This document shows positions 53,894 through 64,000 of a stretch of 64,000 bases of DNA, piece after piece. Origin of the DNA: an uncultured Pelagibacteraceae bacterium (GTDB taxonomy: Bacteria; Pseudomonadota; Alphaproteobacteria; Pelagibacterales; Pelagibacteraceae). The stretch's first letter is position 1, and the number at the start of each line of letters is the position of its first letter. The DNA lies in the NCBI GenBank assembly GCA_902598825.1, contig CACKDD010000002.1, positions 1-64,000 of the forward strand. Reading direction: 5' to 3'. A program made the position numbers and the translations under genes. The notes beneath the pieces are model-generated. The model worked only from the letters and a program-made list of their open reading frames with translations. It made no database searches and had not been told where the DNA came from.

Positions 53894-55372
53894 TTAAAAA
53901 TAATTACCGTAACAATTATTTATATTTATAAGCATAAATATATCATGATCGATTAAATCCTCACAATCTACAAAAAGATTATTCTTTTTAATAATTATAT
54001 GTGAATTATTCTCAATTTTTTGTATTTTTTTAAGACTATCTATTTGTTCATCTAAAGATTTACTATTATAGAAAATACTTGCCAAATCCATTCGATTTTT
54101 CCAATCAATGATTTGATCATACCTGAAAGCCGGATGTTTCCAATCAACAAAAATTGGTAAACCACTATACATTCTTACATAATCTAGATTTACAGGTATT
54201 AAGATTCTTTCGATAGATCCAGACATCTTTTTTAAATCTTTTGTTAGTTGAAGTTTTTCCCTAAAATCTGAATTAAGATTTTTAACTACATGTGATTTTA
54301 ATCCAAAAAAAATTGTAGATATAATTAAAAAACCATAGATGAATACGCTTACTTTTGTCATATCCATTCTTAATCTGACAATTAGATATGATATTATGAT
54401 TAATGAAGAAATTGGTGCAATAAAAACTGAGCTCCTCCAAGGAAAAGTCAAAGCTAATGACTCACTATTCAAAAAAAATTGAGCTGAACTAAGTAAAATT
54501 GAACTAAATCCAAATATAAAAAATAAGATAAAAAAACGTTGATTTTTTCTTATTATATATAAAGAGGTAAAGTAAATTAGCAAAAAAATTATATCTTTAT
54601 AAGAGAACCAATAGTGGATATCAGCATGATGAGGTATTCTATTAAACATTATTTTTTGACCAATAATAGCTAACTCTTTATCAATCATCATAAAATTTAT
54701 CATTACAAAAGTCGTAATTGGTAAAATTAAACAAATATAAAAAAATAAGACTTTTAAAAAATCTTTATAATTTTTAAAAATCAAATTAGAAATTAGAATT
54801 CCAGCAACTAAAAAACCTGAGTGTAAAACATAAGTTGGATGAAATGATGCAGCTAAACAAATAAAAAATACAGTTAATAAGTTTTGATTTTTTAAAAAAA
54901 AATAAATTCCTAAAAAAATAAATATCCCAAAGCTTGCAGGTTGGTAACCAGCATCAATAACTTTTTGACCAGCTACACCAGTAAAAAAACTATTTTCATG
55001 AAATAAAACAATATATGTAGCAAACCATAATATATAAAGATTTCTATTCGACAGTTTGGGAAATAAATTTTTTGATATTAAAAACAAAGATAAAGTACAT
55101 ATTCCCAATAATAATGAGTGAACAATATATACAACTTTGCTAGAAAAAAGTTTTATTACGATATAGTTAAAATAGGTAAAAAGAGGAAGGTGATGTTCCT
55201 GATTTGCAATCCAATCATTTTGTAATTTATTATCGTCAAAATGTTTAATAGAATGAATCAAATGAGCGGCATTACCCTTATAAACATCAAATATTTGAAC
55301 TGTTAATACAAATAATAAGCTTAATAAAACATAAAATACCTTATCATTTTTAAAATATGTTTTTTTTACCAT
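53894..55372 (-). CDS. polytopic membrane protein, glycosyltransferase-like (GT39/EpsG-type region)
   Basis: Many hydrophobic segments, within glycan locus. Confidence 0.55.
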   Translation of the reverse strand: MVKKTYFKNDKVFYVLLSLLFVLTVQIFDVYKGNAAHLIHSIKHFDDNKLQNDWIANQEHHLPLFTYFNYIVIKLFSSKVVYIVHSLLLGICTLSLFLISKNLFPKLSNRNLYILWFATYIVLFHENSFFTGVAGQKVIDAGYQPASFGIFIFLGIYFFLKNQNLLTVFFICLAASFHPTYVLHSGFLVAGILISNLIFKNYKDFLKVLFFYICLILPITTFVMINFMMIDKELAIIGQKIMFNRIPHHADIHYWFSYKDIIFLLIYFTSLYIIRKNQRFFILFFIFGFSSILLSSAQFFLNSESLALTFPWRSSVFIAPISSLIIISYLIVRLRMDMTKVSVFIYGFLIISTIFFGLKSHVVKNLNSDFREKLQLTKDLKKMSGSIERILIPVNLDYVRMYSGLPIFVDWKHPAFRYDQIIDWKNRMDLASIFYNSKSLDEQIDSLKKIQKIENNSHIIIKKNNLFVDCEDLIDHDIFMLININNCYGNYF

Positions 55373-55376
55373 TTAA

Positions 55377-56162
55377 TTAATTAATGTGTTTTGAAAATAA
55401 AGAATTGTGTTGAAAACAAATAAGATCTTTGTCGATTTTGATAAATTCATAATTGTTTACTTTTAATAAATTAATTATGTTTTCAGCTATTTGTTTTTTC
55501 ATGTGTATCCATTCAAAAATTATTACAGGTCTTAATTTTGAATTTTCAATAAAATCTTTTACAAGAACACTATCATAACCCTCAGTATCCATAACTATAA
55601 GGCCTAATTTGTCAAAATTGTATTGTAATATTAAATCATTAAAGGTTATGCAATCAACATCATGTGAATGTATATGATTAATCTTTATGCCATGGTTTGT
55701 TAGATGATCTTTTTCAAACGAAGCTAAAACAGTCAACCAGCTTACGTCATTACTTTCATACTTTTTTTTATAATTTTCATAATAATCTGGATTAACTGAG
55801 TATATCTTCTTTTTACCTTGTTTTGTATCAAGAGCTTTATTAATAAATTCTACATTATTATAATCAGAGTAATTTTTTTTTAATTCTAGAAATGCACTTT
55901 TAATTGGTTCTACTAGTAATATTTTTGTATCCTGGTTGATAGAATTTCGTAAAAAATCATCACTTTTTCCATCATTTGCTCCTACCTGAATAATTTGATC
56001 TATTTTTTTTTCATTAACTAAAAATTTTATTAAGTCAGAACAGCTAAATGTGTATGATTCAATAAGTCTCTCTGTTTTAACTGTTTCTTTGGGTAAAATT
56101 TTATAACCAAATAAGCCTAAAAATTTTTTTAATAGTTTATTTTTTTTTATATCATGACTCAT
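55377..56162 (-). CDS. FkbM-family methyltransferase
   Basis: IDQIIQVGANDGKSDDFLRNS; LGLIVMDTEGYDSVLV. Confidence 0.8.
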   Translation of the reverse strand: MSHDIKKNKLLKKFLGLFGYKILPKETVKTERLIESYTFSCSDLIKFLVNEKKIDQIIQVGANDGKSDDFLRNSINQDTKILLVEPIKSAFLELKKNYSDYNNVEFINKALDTKQGKKKIYSVNPDYYENYKKKYESNDVSWLTVLASFEKDHLTNHGIKINHIHSHDVDCITFNDLILQYNFDKLGLIVMDTEGYDSVLVKDFIENSKLRPVIIFEWIHMKKQIAENIINLLKVNNYEFIKIDKDLICFQHNSLFSKHIN

Positions 56163-56204
56163 TTTTTTACAGACTATAGACTATCAATTTTATTTTTAAC
56201 AAAA

Positions 56205-56230
56205 AAAAAGGACCCCTAAGGGTCCTTTTT
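56205..56230 (-). terminator. Rho-independent terminator (downstream of outer-membrane protein gene)
   Basis: AAAAAGGACCC-CTAA-GGGTCCTTTTT stem-loop with T tract on the minus strand. Confidence 0.88.
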
Positions 56231-56250
56231 AAATTGTTTTAATTCTTTAA

Positions 56251-56910
56251 CTAAAATGATTTAGCTATAGATATGGAGAAAGTTGTTAACTCAGCTTCAG
56301 CAGTCTTTTTTACATTATCAGAACCATTTGAACTAGTTGTTACACTAATATCATCATAGTCTGTGTAAGTAGCTTCAAGCCTAGCAACTAAACCATTAGC
56401 AAGTTCGTTAGTTTGGAAACCAATTCCAATCATAGGACCTTCCAATTTAGTACTTTGCGAGTTAACTGTAGTTGTTGGTGTTTCCACTCCATCGTTTTTT
56501 GTCTGAGTGATAGTACCAATATCAGCCATTGCGTAGCCAGCTTTCACATAAACTCCACCATTACCCGTACTGTACATGTACTGGCCGTAAAAAGTTCTGT
56601 GATCACTAAGTTCAGCACCTGTCATTGCTTCTTTAGCATTCTCCAACATTATCGTAGCTGTAAAAGGAATTACCTCTACACCAAGCGATAAACCATCTAA
56701 TGCAGGAAGTTCAATTTCTGCAAATATTGCACCATACTCATGGTCTTTCGCTTTGCTTGCGGCTGCATAAGTATTATTTCCTGCAGTGTAAGCATTTTTA
56801 GTAGCGTCTAATTCTCCAGTACCATACTTAATTCCAATCACACCTTCAGCTTGCGCAGAGGTAGCTAAAAGTAAGCTTGCTCCGAATAATATAGATAGTA
56901 TTTTTTTCAT
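56251..56910 (-). CDS. outer-membrane beta-barrel protein
   Basis: Signal peptide MKKILSILFGASLLLATSAQA; alternating strands, terminal ...LTTFSISIAKSF. Confidence 0.75.
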   Translation of the reverse strand: MKKILSILFGASLLLATSAQAEGVIGIKYGTGELDATKNAYTAGNNTYAAASKAKDHEYGAIFAEIELPALDGLSLGVEVIPFTATIMLENAKEAMTGAELSDHRTFYGQYMYSTGNGGVYVKAGYAMADIGTITQTKNDGVETPTTTVNSQSTKLEGPMIGIGFQTNELANGLVARLEATYTDYDDISVTTSSNGSDNVKKTAEAELTTFSISIAKSF

Positions 56911-57028
56911 ATTTAACCCTATATTTAAATAATTAATTATTTACGTACAGAAAGCACCATAGTTAAATATGGCGATTCTACAAATTAAAAATCCCCATAT
57001 TTAAGTTATTAAAGAAAAAAAAACTAAA

Positions 57029-57048
57029 TTGTTGTAATAATACAACAA
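57029..57048 (-). terminator. Candidate terminator hairpin downstream of the GGCT-like gene
   Basis: TTGTTGTA-ATAA-TACAACAA perfect 8-bp stem; minus-strand flank TTTAGTTTTTTTTT. Confidence 0.5.
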
Positions 57049-57083
57049 AAAAGTATTGATTTTATTGATATTTTTTAAATTCT

Positions 57084-57485
57084 CTAATTTCTAAGTGCTC
57101 TAATAAGGTAATTTTTATCTAACTTACAGTCTTTATAGCCTTTTATGACAATATTTAGGTATCTTTCTGTGGGATAGGTAAAAGGAGTTTTTTTTGCCAT
57201 AGTATATGTCATTACTTTTTTACTATAATAATAAAAATAATACTTTTTATAAAGTAATGGATAGTCTTCATAAATATCCAATTTTTTTTCATCACTTTTT
57301 GATATTTCAAACAGCCCGCCAACGACTTTAAAGTTTTTCTTTGGCTCAATATCAGCGGCCCTGTACTTACTTCTAAAGGTTAATCTAAAATTGTTTAGGT
57401 TTATTTTTTTAAGGAAAACACTATCTTTACACCTTCGTTTCATTTGAAAATGATTTAAATTACTTCCGTAGGCAAAATAAAGCAT
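57084..57485 (-). CDS. gamma-glutamylcyclotransferase-like protein
   Basis: MLYFAYGSNLNHFQMKRRC; VVGGLFEIS; LDIYEDYPLLYKK. Confidence 0.8.
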   Translation of the reverse strand: MLYFAYGSNLNHFQMKRRCKDSVFLKKINLNNFRLTFRSKYRAADIEPKKNFKVVGGLFEISKSDEKKLDIYEDYPLLYKKYYFYYYSKKVMTYTMAKKTPFTYPTERYLNIVIKGYKDCKLDKNYLIRALRN

Positions 57486-58235
57486 TTATCGATCTACAAT
57501 TTCAATTTTTTTTTCTTTAACAAATTTTAAAATTTGAGAGTTACAATGATCAATTTCAGATTGGTTTTCTGAGCGAATAACAATTGAAACCCCTAATTTA
57601 CCTGCATGAAAAAAAGGATAGCTACCAATTTCTACATCTTTATTTTGATTTTGAATCTTTGATAAAGAATTTGCAATTTCACTCTCAACAGTTTTAAGGT
57701 TAACAGTATGACTTAAAATAGGCTCTCCGCCTATAATTCTATTTTTTAATCCACCCAACATAGATTTTAAAATTGAAGGAACCCCAGGAAGACAAAAAAC
57801 ATTTTCAACATTAAAACCTGGTGCACCACTAGTGGGATTTAAAATTAATTTTGCATTTTTGGGCATCCATGTCATTTTTTGTCTACCGCCATTAAATTCA
57901 CCTGTCTTATAATATGCTTTTAGAATTTCAAAAGCTTCTTTATGGATTTCATATGTTAAACCAAAAGCTTTTGAAACTGACTTAGCAGTAATATCATCAT
58001 GAGTTGGGCCTATACCACCAGTGGTAAAAACATAATTATTTGATTTTCTTAAGAAATTAAGAGTATCAACTATTGTCATTTCAATATCAGGAATAACTCT
58101 TACCTCGCTTATTTTAACACCCATTGAATTTAACCATTTAGCTAATGTACTGGTATTAGTATCTTGAGTTCTTCCAGATAAAATCTCATTACCTATAATT
58201 AATATAGCTGCATTTACTTTTGTATTATTTTTCAT
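57486..58235 (-). CDS. CinA/MoaB-like molybdopterin-binding domain protein
   Basis: ILIIGNEILSGRTQDTNT; FTTGGIGPTHDDIT; PTSGAPGFNVENVFCLPGVPSIL. Confidence 0.88.
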   Translation of the reverse strand: MKNNTKVNAAILIIGNEILSGRTQDTNTSTLAKWLNSMGVKISEVRVIPDIEMTIVDTLNFLRKSNNYVFTTGGIGPTHDDITAKSVSKAFGLTYEIHKEAFEILKAYYKTGEFNGGRQKMTWMPKNAKLILNPTSGAPGFNVENVFCLPGVPSILKSMLGGLKNRIIGGEPILSHTVNLKTVESEIANSLSKIQNQNKDVEIGSYPFFHAGKLGVSIVIRSENQSEIDHCNSQILKFVKEKKIEIVDR

Positions 58236-58256
58236 TTTAAAATGTATAATTTAATT

Positions 58257-58955
58257 ATGCAATTTACCAATTCTTTAATAAAAGGCAAACTAATCAGAAG
58301 ATATAAACGTTTTTTTGTTGATGTTAAATTAAAAAATGAAATCGTAACAGCTCATTGTCCAAATACTGGATCAATGAAGGGTCTTTTAGATAAAGGTAAC
58401 GAAGTTTACCTCCTTAAAAATAATAATCCAAAAAGAAAACTGAAATATGGTCTTGAAATAATAAGAGCAAAAAAGAATTTAGTTGGTGTAAATACTCATA
58501 TGGCTAATAAAATTGTAAGTCATGGCTTATCCAATAATTTAATAAAAGAATTAAAAAATAATGACTCAATTATACCTGAGGTTTTTTTTAATAAAGAAAC
58601 TAGATTTGACTTTCTCATTGCAAAAAATAGTCAAAAAAGTTTTGTAGAAGTTAAAAATGTGACACTTTTTAGAGATGAAAAAACTGCTGAATTTCCTGAT
58701 GCAATTACTACAAGAGGTTCGAAACATTTAATTACCCTTATTGATGCCATAAAAAAAGGTTATAAAGCGTACTTAATATTCCTTGTTCAAGTACAAAATA
58801 TGGAAAAATTTAAGATAGCGAAAGATATAGATAGCGAATATTATAGAAATTATTTAGCTGCAAAAAAGGCAGGTGTTAACTTTTTAGCTTATAGATGTAA
58901 AATAAATTCAAAAGAAATTTTAATAGAAAAAAAATTAAAAATTATTAATGACTGA
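58257..58955 (+). CDS. sfsA: SfsA-family DNA/RNA nuclease-like protein
   Basis: KGKLIRRYKRFFVDVKL; AHCPNTGSMKGLLDKG; FVEVKNVTLFRDEKTAEFPDAITTRGSKHL; start trimmed to MQFTNS. Confidence 0.9.
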   Translation: MQFTNSLIKGKLIRRYKRFFVDVKLKNEIVTAHCPNTGSMKGLLDKGNEVYLLKNNNPKRKLKYGLEIIRAKKNLVGVNTHMANKIVSHGLSNNLIKELKNNDSIIPEVFFNKETRFDFLIAKNSQKSFVEVKNVTLFRDEKTAEFPDAITTRGSKHLITLIDAIKKGYKAYLIFLVQVQNMEKFKIAKDIDSEYYRNYLAAKKAGVNFLAYRCKINSKEILIEKKLKIIND

Positions 58956-59721
58956 TTATTCTGAAAAATTTGAAAAAATGCGGATTGCAGGAAAACTTGC
59001 AGCTCAAACTTTAGATATGCTTACTGATAATATCAAAGAAGGGATTTCAACAGCTTATATAGATAAACTTGGATATGAGTTCATTCGAGATAATGGTGGA
59101 CACTCAGCACCTTTATTTTACCGAGGATTTAGTAAATCACTATGCACTTCACTAAATCATGTTGTTTGCCACGGTATACCCTCAAGAGATAGAATTTTAG
59201 AAGATGGTGATGCAGTAAATGTTGATGTTACAGCAATTATAAACGATCATTATGGAGACACATCTAGAATGTTTTGTGTTGGACAAACTTCAGTAAAACT
59301 AAAGAATTTAATAGACGCAACCTACGAGTCCATGATGAAAGCAATACAGATTTTAAAACCAGGAATTAAACTTGGAGATATTGGATATGAAATTCAATCT
59401 TATGTCGAAAAAAAAGGTTTTTCAGTTGTTAGAGATTTCTGTGGTCATGGAATTAGCACGACATTTCATGAGCCACCTAACATATTGCACTACGGGAATA
59501 AAAATACGGGAATGGAACTTAAGCCTGGAATGACATTCACAGTTGAACCTATGATTAATGCTGGAAAATATGATACTAAAATGCTGAATGATGGATGGAC
59601 TGCAGTAACTAAAGATAAATCTTTATCAGCGCAATTTGAACATACAATAGGTATTACAGAAAATGGTTATGAAATCTTTACAGAATCTGCTAAAGGTTAT
59701 TCCAAGCCTCCGTACTTATAA
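58948..59721 (+). CDS. map: type I methionine aminopeptidase
   Basis: NHVVCHGIPSRDRILEDGDAVNVDVTAIINDHYGDTSRMF; FCGHGISTTFHEPPNILHY. Confidence 0.97.
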   Translation: MTDYSEKFEKMRIAGKLAAQTLDMLTDNIKEGISTAYIDKLGYEFIRDNGGHSAPLFYRGFSKSLCTSLNHVVCHGIPSRDRILEDGDAVNVDVTAIINDHYGDTSRMFCVGQTSVKLKNLIDATYESMMKAIQILKPGIKLGDIGYEIQSYVEKKGFSVVRDFCGHGISTTFHEPPNILHYGNKNTGMELKPGMTFTVEPMINAGKYDTKMLNDGWTAVTKDKSLSAQFEHTIGITENGYEIFTESAKGYSKPPYL

Positions 59722-59724
59722 TTA

Positions 59725-61017
59725 ATGATAAAAAGATACTCGCGAAAAGAAGTTACTGATATTTGGTCAGAAGAAAATAAATATAAAATTTGGCTAGATG
59801 TTGAAGTAGCTGCGGCACAAGCAATGGAAAAACTAGGTCAAATACCTAGAGGTGTTTCCTCGGTAGTAAGAAAAAAAGCTAGAATAAATGTTAAAAGAAT
59901 TCATCAAATTGAAAGTCAAGTTAAGCATGATGTTATTGCCTTTTTAACTTCAGTTACAGAAAAAGCTGGTATTAAAGCTAGATACCTTCATCAAGGTATG
60001 ACTTCCTCAGATGTATTAGATACAAGTTTTAATATTCAATTAGTTCAATCAGGAAATATAATTCTAAAAGACCTAGATCAAATTTTAAAAGTTCTAAAAA
60101 AACAAGCTGGAAAATATAAATTTACTCCTTGTATGGGTAGAAGTCATGGTATTCATGCTGAACCAATAACATTTGGTTTAAAACTAGCTTCCTTTTACGA
60201 AGAATTTAAAAGAAATAAAAAACGATTAGTTGCTGCTATAGATGAAGTTTCAACTTGTGCTATTTCGGGTGCGGTTGGAACTTTCGCAAATATTAATCCA
60301 AACGTAGAAAAATATGTTGCAAAAAAACTTGGTTTAAAAGTTGAACCTATTTCAACACAAGTAATTCCAAGAGATAGACATGCCTTCTATTTTTCGGTTT
60401 TAGGTATTATTGCTGGTTCAATTGAAAGAGTCGCTATTGAAATAAGACATTTGCAAAGGACAGAGGTTTATGAATTGCAAGAATACTTTTCAAAAAATCA
60501 AAAAGGTTCTTCTGCAATGCCTCATAAAAAAAACCCAATATTGAGTGAAAATTTAACAGGTCTTGCAAGAATGGTGAGGAGTGCAGTGACACCTGCTCTT
60601 GAAAATATAGCCTTGTGGCATGAGAGAGATATTTCTCATTCAAGTGTTGAAAGAAATATAGGTCCTGATGCGAATGTTAATCTGGATTTTGCATTAGTAA
60701 GATTAACCAATATTTTAGATAACATGATAGTTTATCCAAAAAAAATGTTAGAAAATCTTAATATTACAAAAGGATTAATTTTTTCTCAGGAACTAATGCT
60801 TGAACTTACAAAAACTGGTTTAAGTAGAGAAAAATCTTATAAAATGGTTCAGAGCTATGCAAAAAAATGTTTTGCTGAAAATTTAGATTTGTTTACTGTA
60901 ATTCAATCTGATAAATATATAATGAACAATATTTCACCAAAAAAGCTTAAATCTATTTTTAGTTACTCTAAACACTTTAAGAATGTGAATTTAATTTTTA
61001 GGAGAGTTTTTAAATAA
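59725..61017 (+). CDS. purB: adenylosuccinate lyase
   Basis: EYFSKNQKGSSAMPHKKNPILSENLTGLARM signature; HQGMTSSDVLDTS. Confidence 0.97.
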   Translation: MIKRYSRKEVTDIWSEENKYKIWLDVEVAAAQAMEKLGQIPRGVSSVVRKKARINVKRIHQIESQVKHDVIAFLTSVTEKAGIKARYLHQGMTSSDVLDTSFNIQLVQSGNIILKDLDQILKVLKKQAGKYKFTPCMGRSHGIHAEPITFGLKLASFYEEFKRNKKRLVAAIDEVSTCAISGAVGTFANINPNVEKYVAKKLGLKVEPISTQVIPRDRHAFYFSVLGIIAGSIERVAIEIRHLQRTEVYELQEYFSKNQKGSSAMPHKKNPILSENLTGLARMVRSAVTPALENIALWHERDISHSSVERNIGPDANVNLDFALVRLTNILDNMIVYPKKMLENLNITKGLIFSQELMLELTKTGLSREKSYKMVQSYAKKCFAENLDLFTVIQSDKYIMNNISPKKLKSIFSYSKHFKNVNLIFRRVFK

Positions 61018-61802
61018 TGAAAAAGGGTAAAAAATTATACGAAGGAAAAGCTAAAATAATTTATGCTACTCAAGATAAAGATTTAGTAATTCAGTACTTC
61101 AAAGATGACGCAACGGCATTTAACAATCAAAAAAAAACTACTATTGAGGGTAAAGGGGTTTTAAATAATAGAATTTCTGAACATATCCTCTCAAATTTAG
61201 CTCAAATTGGTATCAAAAATCATTTAGTTAAAAGATTAAATATGAGAGAACAGATCATAAAGTTGGTTGAAATAATTCCTATTGAATTCATAATTAGAAA
61301 TGTTGCAACTGGTTCTCTTACTAAAAGACTAGGCATCGAAGATGGTACTGTTCTTAAAGAACCCTTAATTGAATACTGTTTAAAAGATGACAAACTTGGT
61401 GATCCTTTAATTGCAGAAGAGCATATTTATGCTTTTGAATGGGCTAATAAAAAAGAAATTGAAAAAGTAAAAAAAATGATCCTTAGAATTAATGACTTTA
61501 TGATTGGCATGTTTAGAGGAATAGGAATTAAGTTAATTGATTTTAAATTAGAATTTGGAAGATTAAAGATTAATGGTAAAAATGAAATAATTCTAGCAGA
61601 TGAAATAAGTCCTGATACTTGTAGATTGTGGGACTCAATCACTGATAAAAAACTTGATAAAGATAGATTTAGAAAAGATCTTGGAGATTTAATACCAGCT
61701 TATACTGAAGTAGCAAAAAGACTAGGCATACTTCATGAACAATCAAATGTTTCAGCTGTCAACGTAACTCAACTATCTTCAGTTAAGAAAAAAAATAAAT
61801 GA
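61017..61802 (+). CDS. purC: phosphoribosylaminoimidazole-succinocarboxamide synthase
   Basis: KKLYEGKAKIIYATQDKDLVIQYFKDDATAFN; LADEISPDTCRLWD. Confidence 0.97.
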   Translation: MKKGKKLYEGKAKIIYATQDKDLVIQYFKDDATAFNNQKKTTIEGKGVLNNRISEHILSNLAQIGIKNHLVKRLNMREQIIKLVEIIPIEFIIRNVATGSLTKRLGIEDGTVLKEPLIEYCLKDDKLGDPLIAEEHIYAFEWANKKEIEKVKKMILRINDFMIGMFRGIGIKLIDFKLEFGRLKINGKNEIILADEISPDTCRLWDSITDKKLDKDRFRKDLGDLIPAYTEVAKRLGILHEQSNVSAVNVTQLSSVKKKNK

Positions 61803-62041
61803 TAGTTTCAGCAATAATAACTTTAAAAAAAGATGTTTTAGATCCTCAAGGTAAGGTGATTCATCAAACATTAGACGGTATGGGTTTTAAAAATGTAAAC
61901 GAGGTAAGACAAGGTAAGTATTTTGAAATTGATGTAAATGAAAACGACCCAACCAAAGCTAAAGGTATAGTTGAAGATATGTGCAAAAAACTCTTGGCTA
62001 ATCTTGTCATTGAAAATTATAAAATTATTGAGACACAATAA
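61799..62041 (+). CDS. purS: phosphoribosylformylglycinamidine synthase subunit PurS
   Basis: DVLDPQGKVIHQTLDGMGFKNVNEVRQGKYFEID. Confidence 0.95.
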   Translation: MIVSAIITLKKDVLDPQGKVIHQTLDGMGFKNVNEVRQGKYFEIDVNENDPTKAKGIVEDMCKKLLANLVIENYKIIETQ

Positions 62042-62044
62042 TTA

Positions 62045-62728
62045 ATGAAATCATCTGTTATTACCTTCCCTGGTTCAAATTGCGATCGAGATATGGATGT
62101 AGCTTTAAGTAAATTTGGATTTAAGAACAAAATGGTCTGGCATAACGATAAAGAACTTCCAAAAAGTGATCTTGTTGTTTTACCTGGAGGTTTTTCCTAT
62201 GGTGATTATCTCAGATGTGGAAGTATGGCATCAAAATCTAAAATAATGCATTCAGTAATTAATTTTGCTAAATCAGGTGGGTTAGTAATGGGTATTTGTA
62301 ATGGTTTTCAGATATTAGTTGAGACAGGATTGCTTCCTGGTGTTTTATTAAGAAATAAATATTTAGAATTTATTTGTAAAAATGTTTACGTCAAGGTTGA
62401 TAATAGACAAAATCCTTATTTTAAAAATTTAGATAAAGAAATATTTGAATTTCATATAGCACACAATGAAGGAAACTATTTTTGTACAAAAGATCAACTA
62501 GACGAAATTAAAGATAATAATCAAATAGCAATTTATTATTGTGATAAAAATGGTCAAACAGAGGAACAATATAACCCAAACGGTTCAATGAAAAATATTG
62601 CAGGTATATTCAATAAAGAAAAAAATGTCTTAGGAATGATGCCACACCCTGAAAGAATGATTGATCAAAGTTTATCAGGTGAAGATGGTTCTTTATTTTT
62701 TAAAAATCTAATTAATAATTTGAAGTAA
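62045..62728 (+). CDS. purQ: phosphoribosylformylglycinamidine synthase subunit PurQ
   Basis: [52 protein letters not shown]. Confidence 0.97.
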   Translation: MKSSVITFPGSNCDRDMDVALSKFGFKNKMVWHNDKELPKSDLVVLPGGFSYGDYLRCGSMASKSKIMHSVINFAKSGGLVMGICNGFQILVETGLLPGVLLRNKYLEFICKNVYVKVDNRQNPYFKNLDKEIFEFHIAHNEGNYFCTKDQLDEIKDNNQIAIYYCDKNGQTEEQYNPNGSMKNIAGIFNKEKNVLGMMPHPERMIDQSLSGEDGSLFFKNLINNLK

Positions 62729-64000
62729 TGATTGTTAATGAGAAAATTGCCATAGAACATGGTCTTAAATCTGATGAATATAAAAAAATTTGTGATCTTT
62801 TAAAAAGAACACCAAATATAACTGAACTTGGAATTTTTTCAGCAATGTGGAACGAACATTGCTCCTATAAATCTTCTAGACTTCATTTAAAAAAATTGCC
62901 AACAAAAGGTAAAAAAGTCATTCAAGGACCTGGTGAAAATGCTGGAATTATAGATATTGAAGATGGTGATGCTATAGTATTTAAAATTGAAAGTCACAAC
63001 CATCCCTCTTTCATTGAGCCTTATCAAGGAGCAGCAACTGGAGTAGGTGGAATTATGAGGGACGTATTTACTATGGGTGCTAGACCAATAGCTAATTTAA
63101 ATTCAATTCACTTTGGTTCTCCCCAGCATAAAAAAACTAAAAATCTTTTAAGAGGTGTTGTTCATGGAATTGGAGGTTATGGTAACTGTATGGGTGTACC
63201 AACAATAGCTGGTCAAACATCCTTTGACAGCTCTTACAATGGGAATATTTTGGTTAACGCGATGACTTTAGGGTTGGTTAAAAAAAATAAAATATTTTAT
63301 TCAAAAGCAGCAGGATTAAATAAACCAGTTATTTACGTAGGCTCTAAAACCGGAAGAGACGGTATTCATGGTGCGAGCATGGCTTCCGCAAGTTTTGATG
63401 AAAAGATTGAAGAAAAAAAACCAACTGTTCAAGTTGGAGACCCTTTTACTGAAAAACTGCTATTAGAAGCATGTTTGGAATTAATGGCTGGTGACTCTAT
63501 TATTGCTATTCAAGATATGGGTGCAGCAGGTCTTACATCTTCAAGTATTGAAATGGCATCAAAAGGGAATTTAGGAGTTGAAATAAATCTAAATAAAGTT
63601 CCTTGTAGAGAAACTAAGATGACACCATATGAAATTATGCTTTCTGAAAGTCAAGAAAGAATGTTGATTATATTAGAAAATGGTAAAGAAGAATTAGCAA
63701 AAAAAATATTCGATAAATGGAATTTAGATTTTGCAATAATTGGTAAAACTACTGATACAAAAAATATTGAATTATTTTTTGACGATAAACAAGTTGTGAA
63801 TATTCCAGTAAACACATTGGTTGAAAACTCACCTATGTATGATCGAAAATGGAAAAAATCTAAATTGCCAAAAAAAATTAAAATAAAAAAGAACACTTTT
63901 AACGGTCTTAAAATTAAAGATGTATTAAAAAAAGTTTTATCAAACCCAAATATATGTAGCAAAGAATGGATTTGGCAACAATATGATCATACAGTAATGG
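62728..64000 (+). CDS. purL: phosphoribosylformylglycinamidine synthase subunit PurL (partial, runs off window)
   Basis: ATG at 62728: [58 protein letters not shown]; open to window end. Confidence 0.95.
   Translation, partial: MIVNEKIAIEHGLKSDEYKKICDLLKRTPNITELGIFSAMWNEHCSYKSSRLHLKKLPTKGKKVIQGPGENAGIIDIEDGDAIVFKIESHNHPSFIEPYQGAATGVGGIMRDVFTMGARPIANLNSIHFGSPQHKKTKNLLRGVVHGIGGYGNCMGVPTIAGQTSFDSSYNGNILVNAMTLGLVKKNKIFYSKAAGLNKPVIYVGSKTGRDGIHGASMASASFDEKIEEKKPTVQVGDPFTEKLLLEACLELMAGDSIIAIQDMGAAGLTSSSIEMASKGNLGVEINLNKVPCRETKMTPYEIMLSESQERMLIILENGKEELAKKIFDKWNLDFAIIGKTTDTKNIELFFDDKQVVNIPVNTLVENSPMYDRKWKKSKLPKKIKIKKNTFNGLKIKDVLKKVLSNPNICSKEWIWQQYDHTVM

Noticed and set aside
63651-63962. Minus-strand ORF near window end
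   Set aside because: Antisense to purL, which reads open through the same interval
1-64000. CRISPR array, rRNA genes, transposases
   Set aside because: No regularly spaced repeat array, rRNA sequence or recognisable transposase/integrase seen in this window

Overview
The window is AT-rich, tightly packed and gene-dense. It looks like a streamlined alphaproteobacterium of the SAR11/Pelagibacterales type; this is my inference from composition, gene order and protein character, not from a search. (1) 1-28.5 kb is core: a continuous minus-strand array joining the alpha, spc, S10, str, rpoBC and L11/L10 clusters (rplQ to secE), then tRNA-Trp, tuf, tRNA-Gly and tRNA-Tyr. (2) 28.6-32.8 kb holds an rlmB-like methyltransferase gene whose 5' part is out of frame at an A10 run. 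It is followed by an intact tRNA-Thr, a 1.6 kb insert bounded by an 82-bp direct repeat that copies the tRNA 3' half, then nadK and tRNA-Leu. (3) 32.8-45.4 kb is the most interesting part. A tight minus-strand operon encodes a tubulin/FtsZ-like protein, a 1140-aa protein with an HSP70/actin-like ATPase region, a secreted vWA-like protein, a large membrane-spanning coiled-coil protein, a DUF805 protein and small membrane proteins. A divergent trypsin-like lipoprotein protease and an SH3b-like protein sit beside it. I propose it as a candidate multi-component envelope or cytoskeletal machine. (4) 45.9-49.6 kb is a probable glucosylglycerate synthesis/turnover cluster. (5) 49.7-56.2 kb is a glycan / methyltransferase / glycosyltransferase locus. 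(6) 56.2-64 kb has an outer-membrane beta-barrel gene, a CinA-like gene, sfsA, map, and purB-purC-purS-purQ-purL (purL runs off the end). All product calls are by eye from the translations; no homology search was run.
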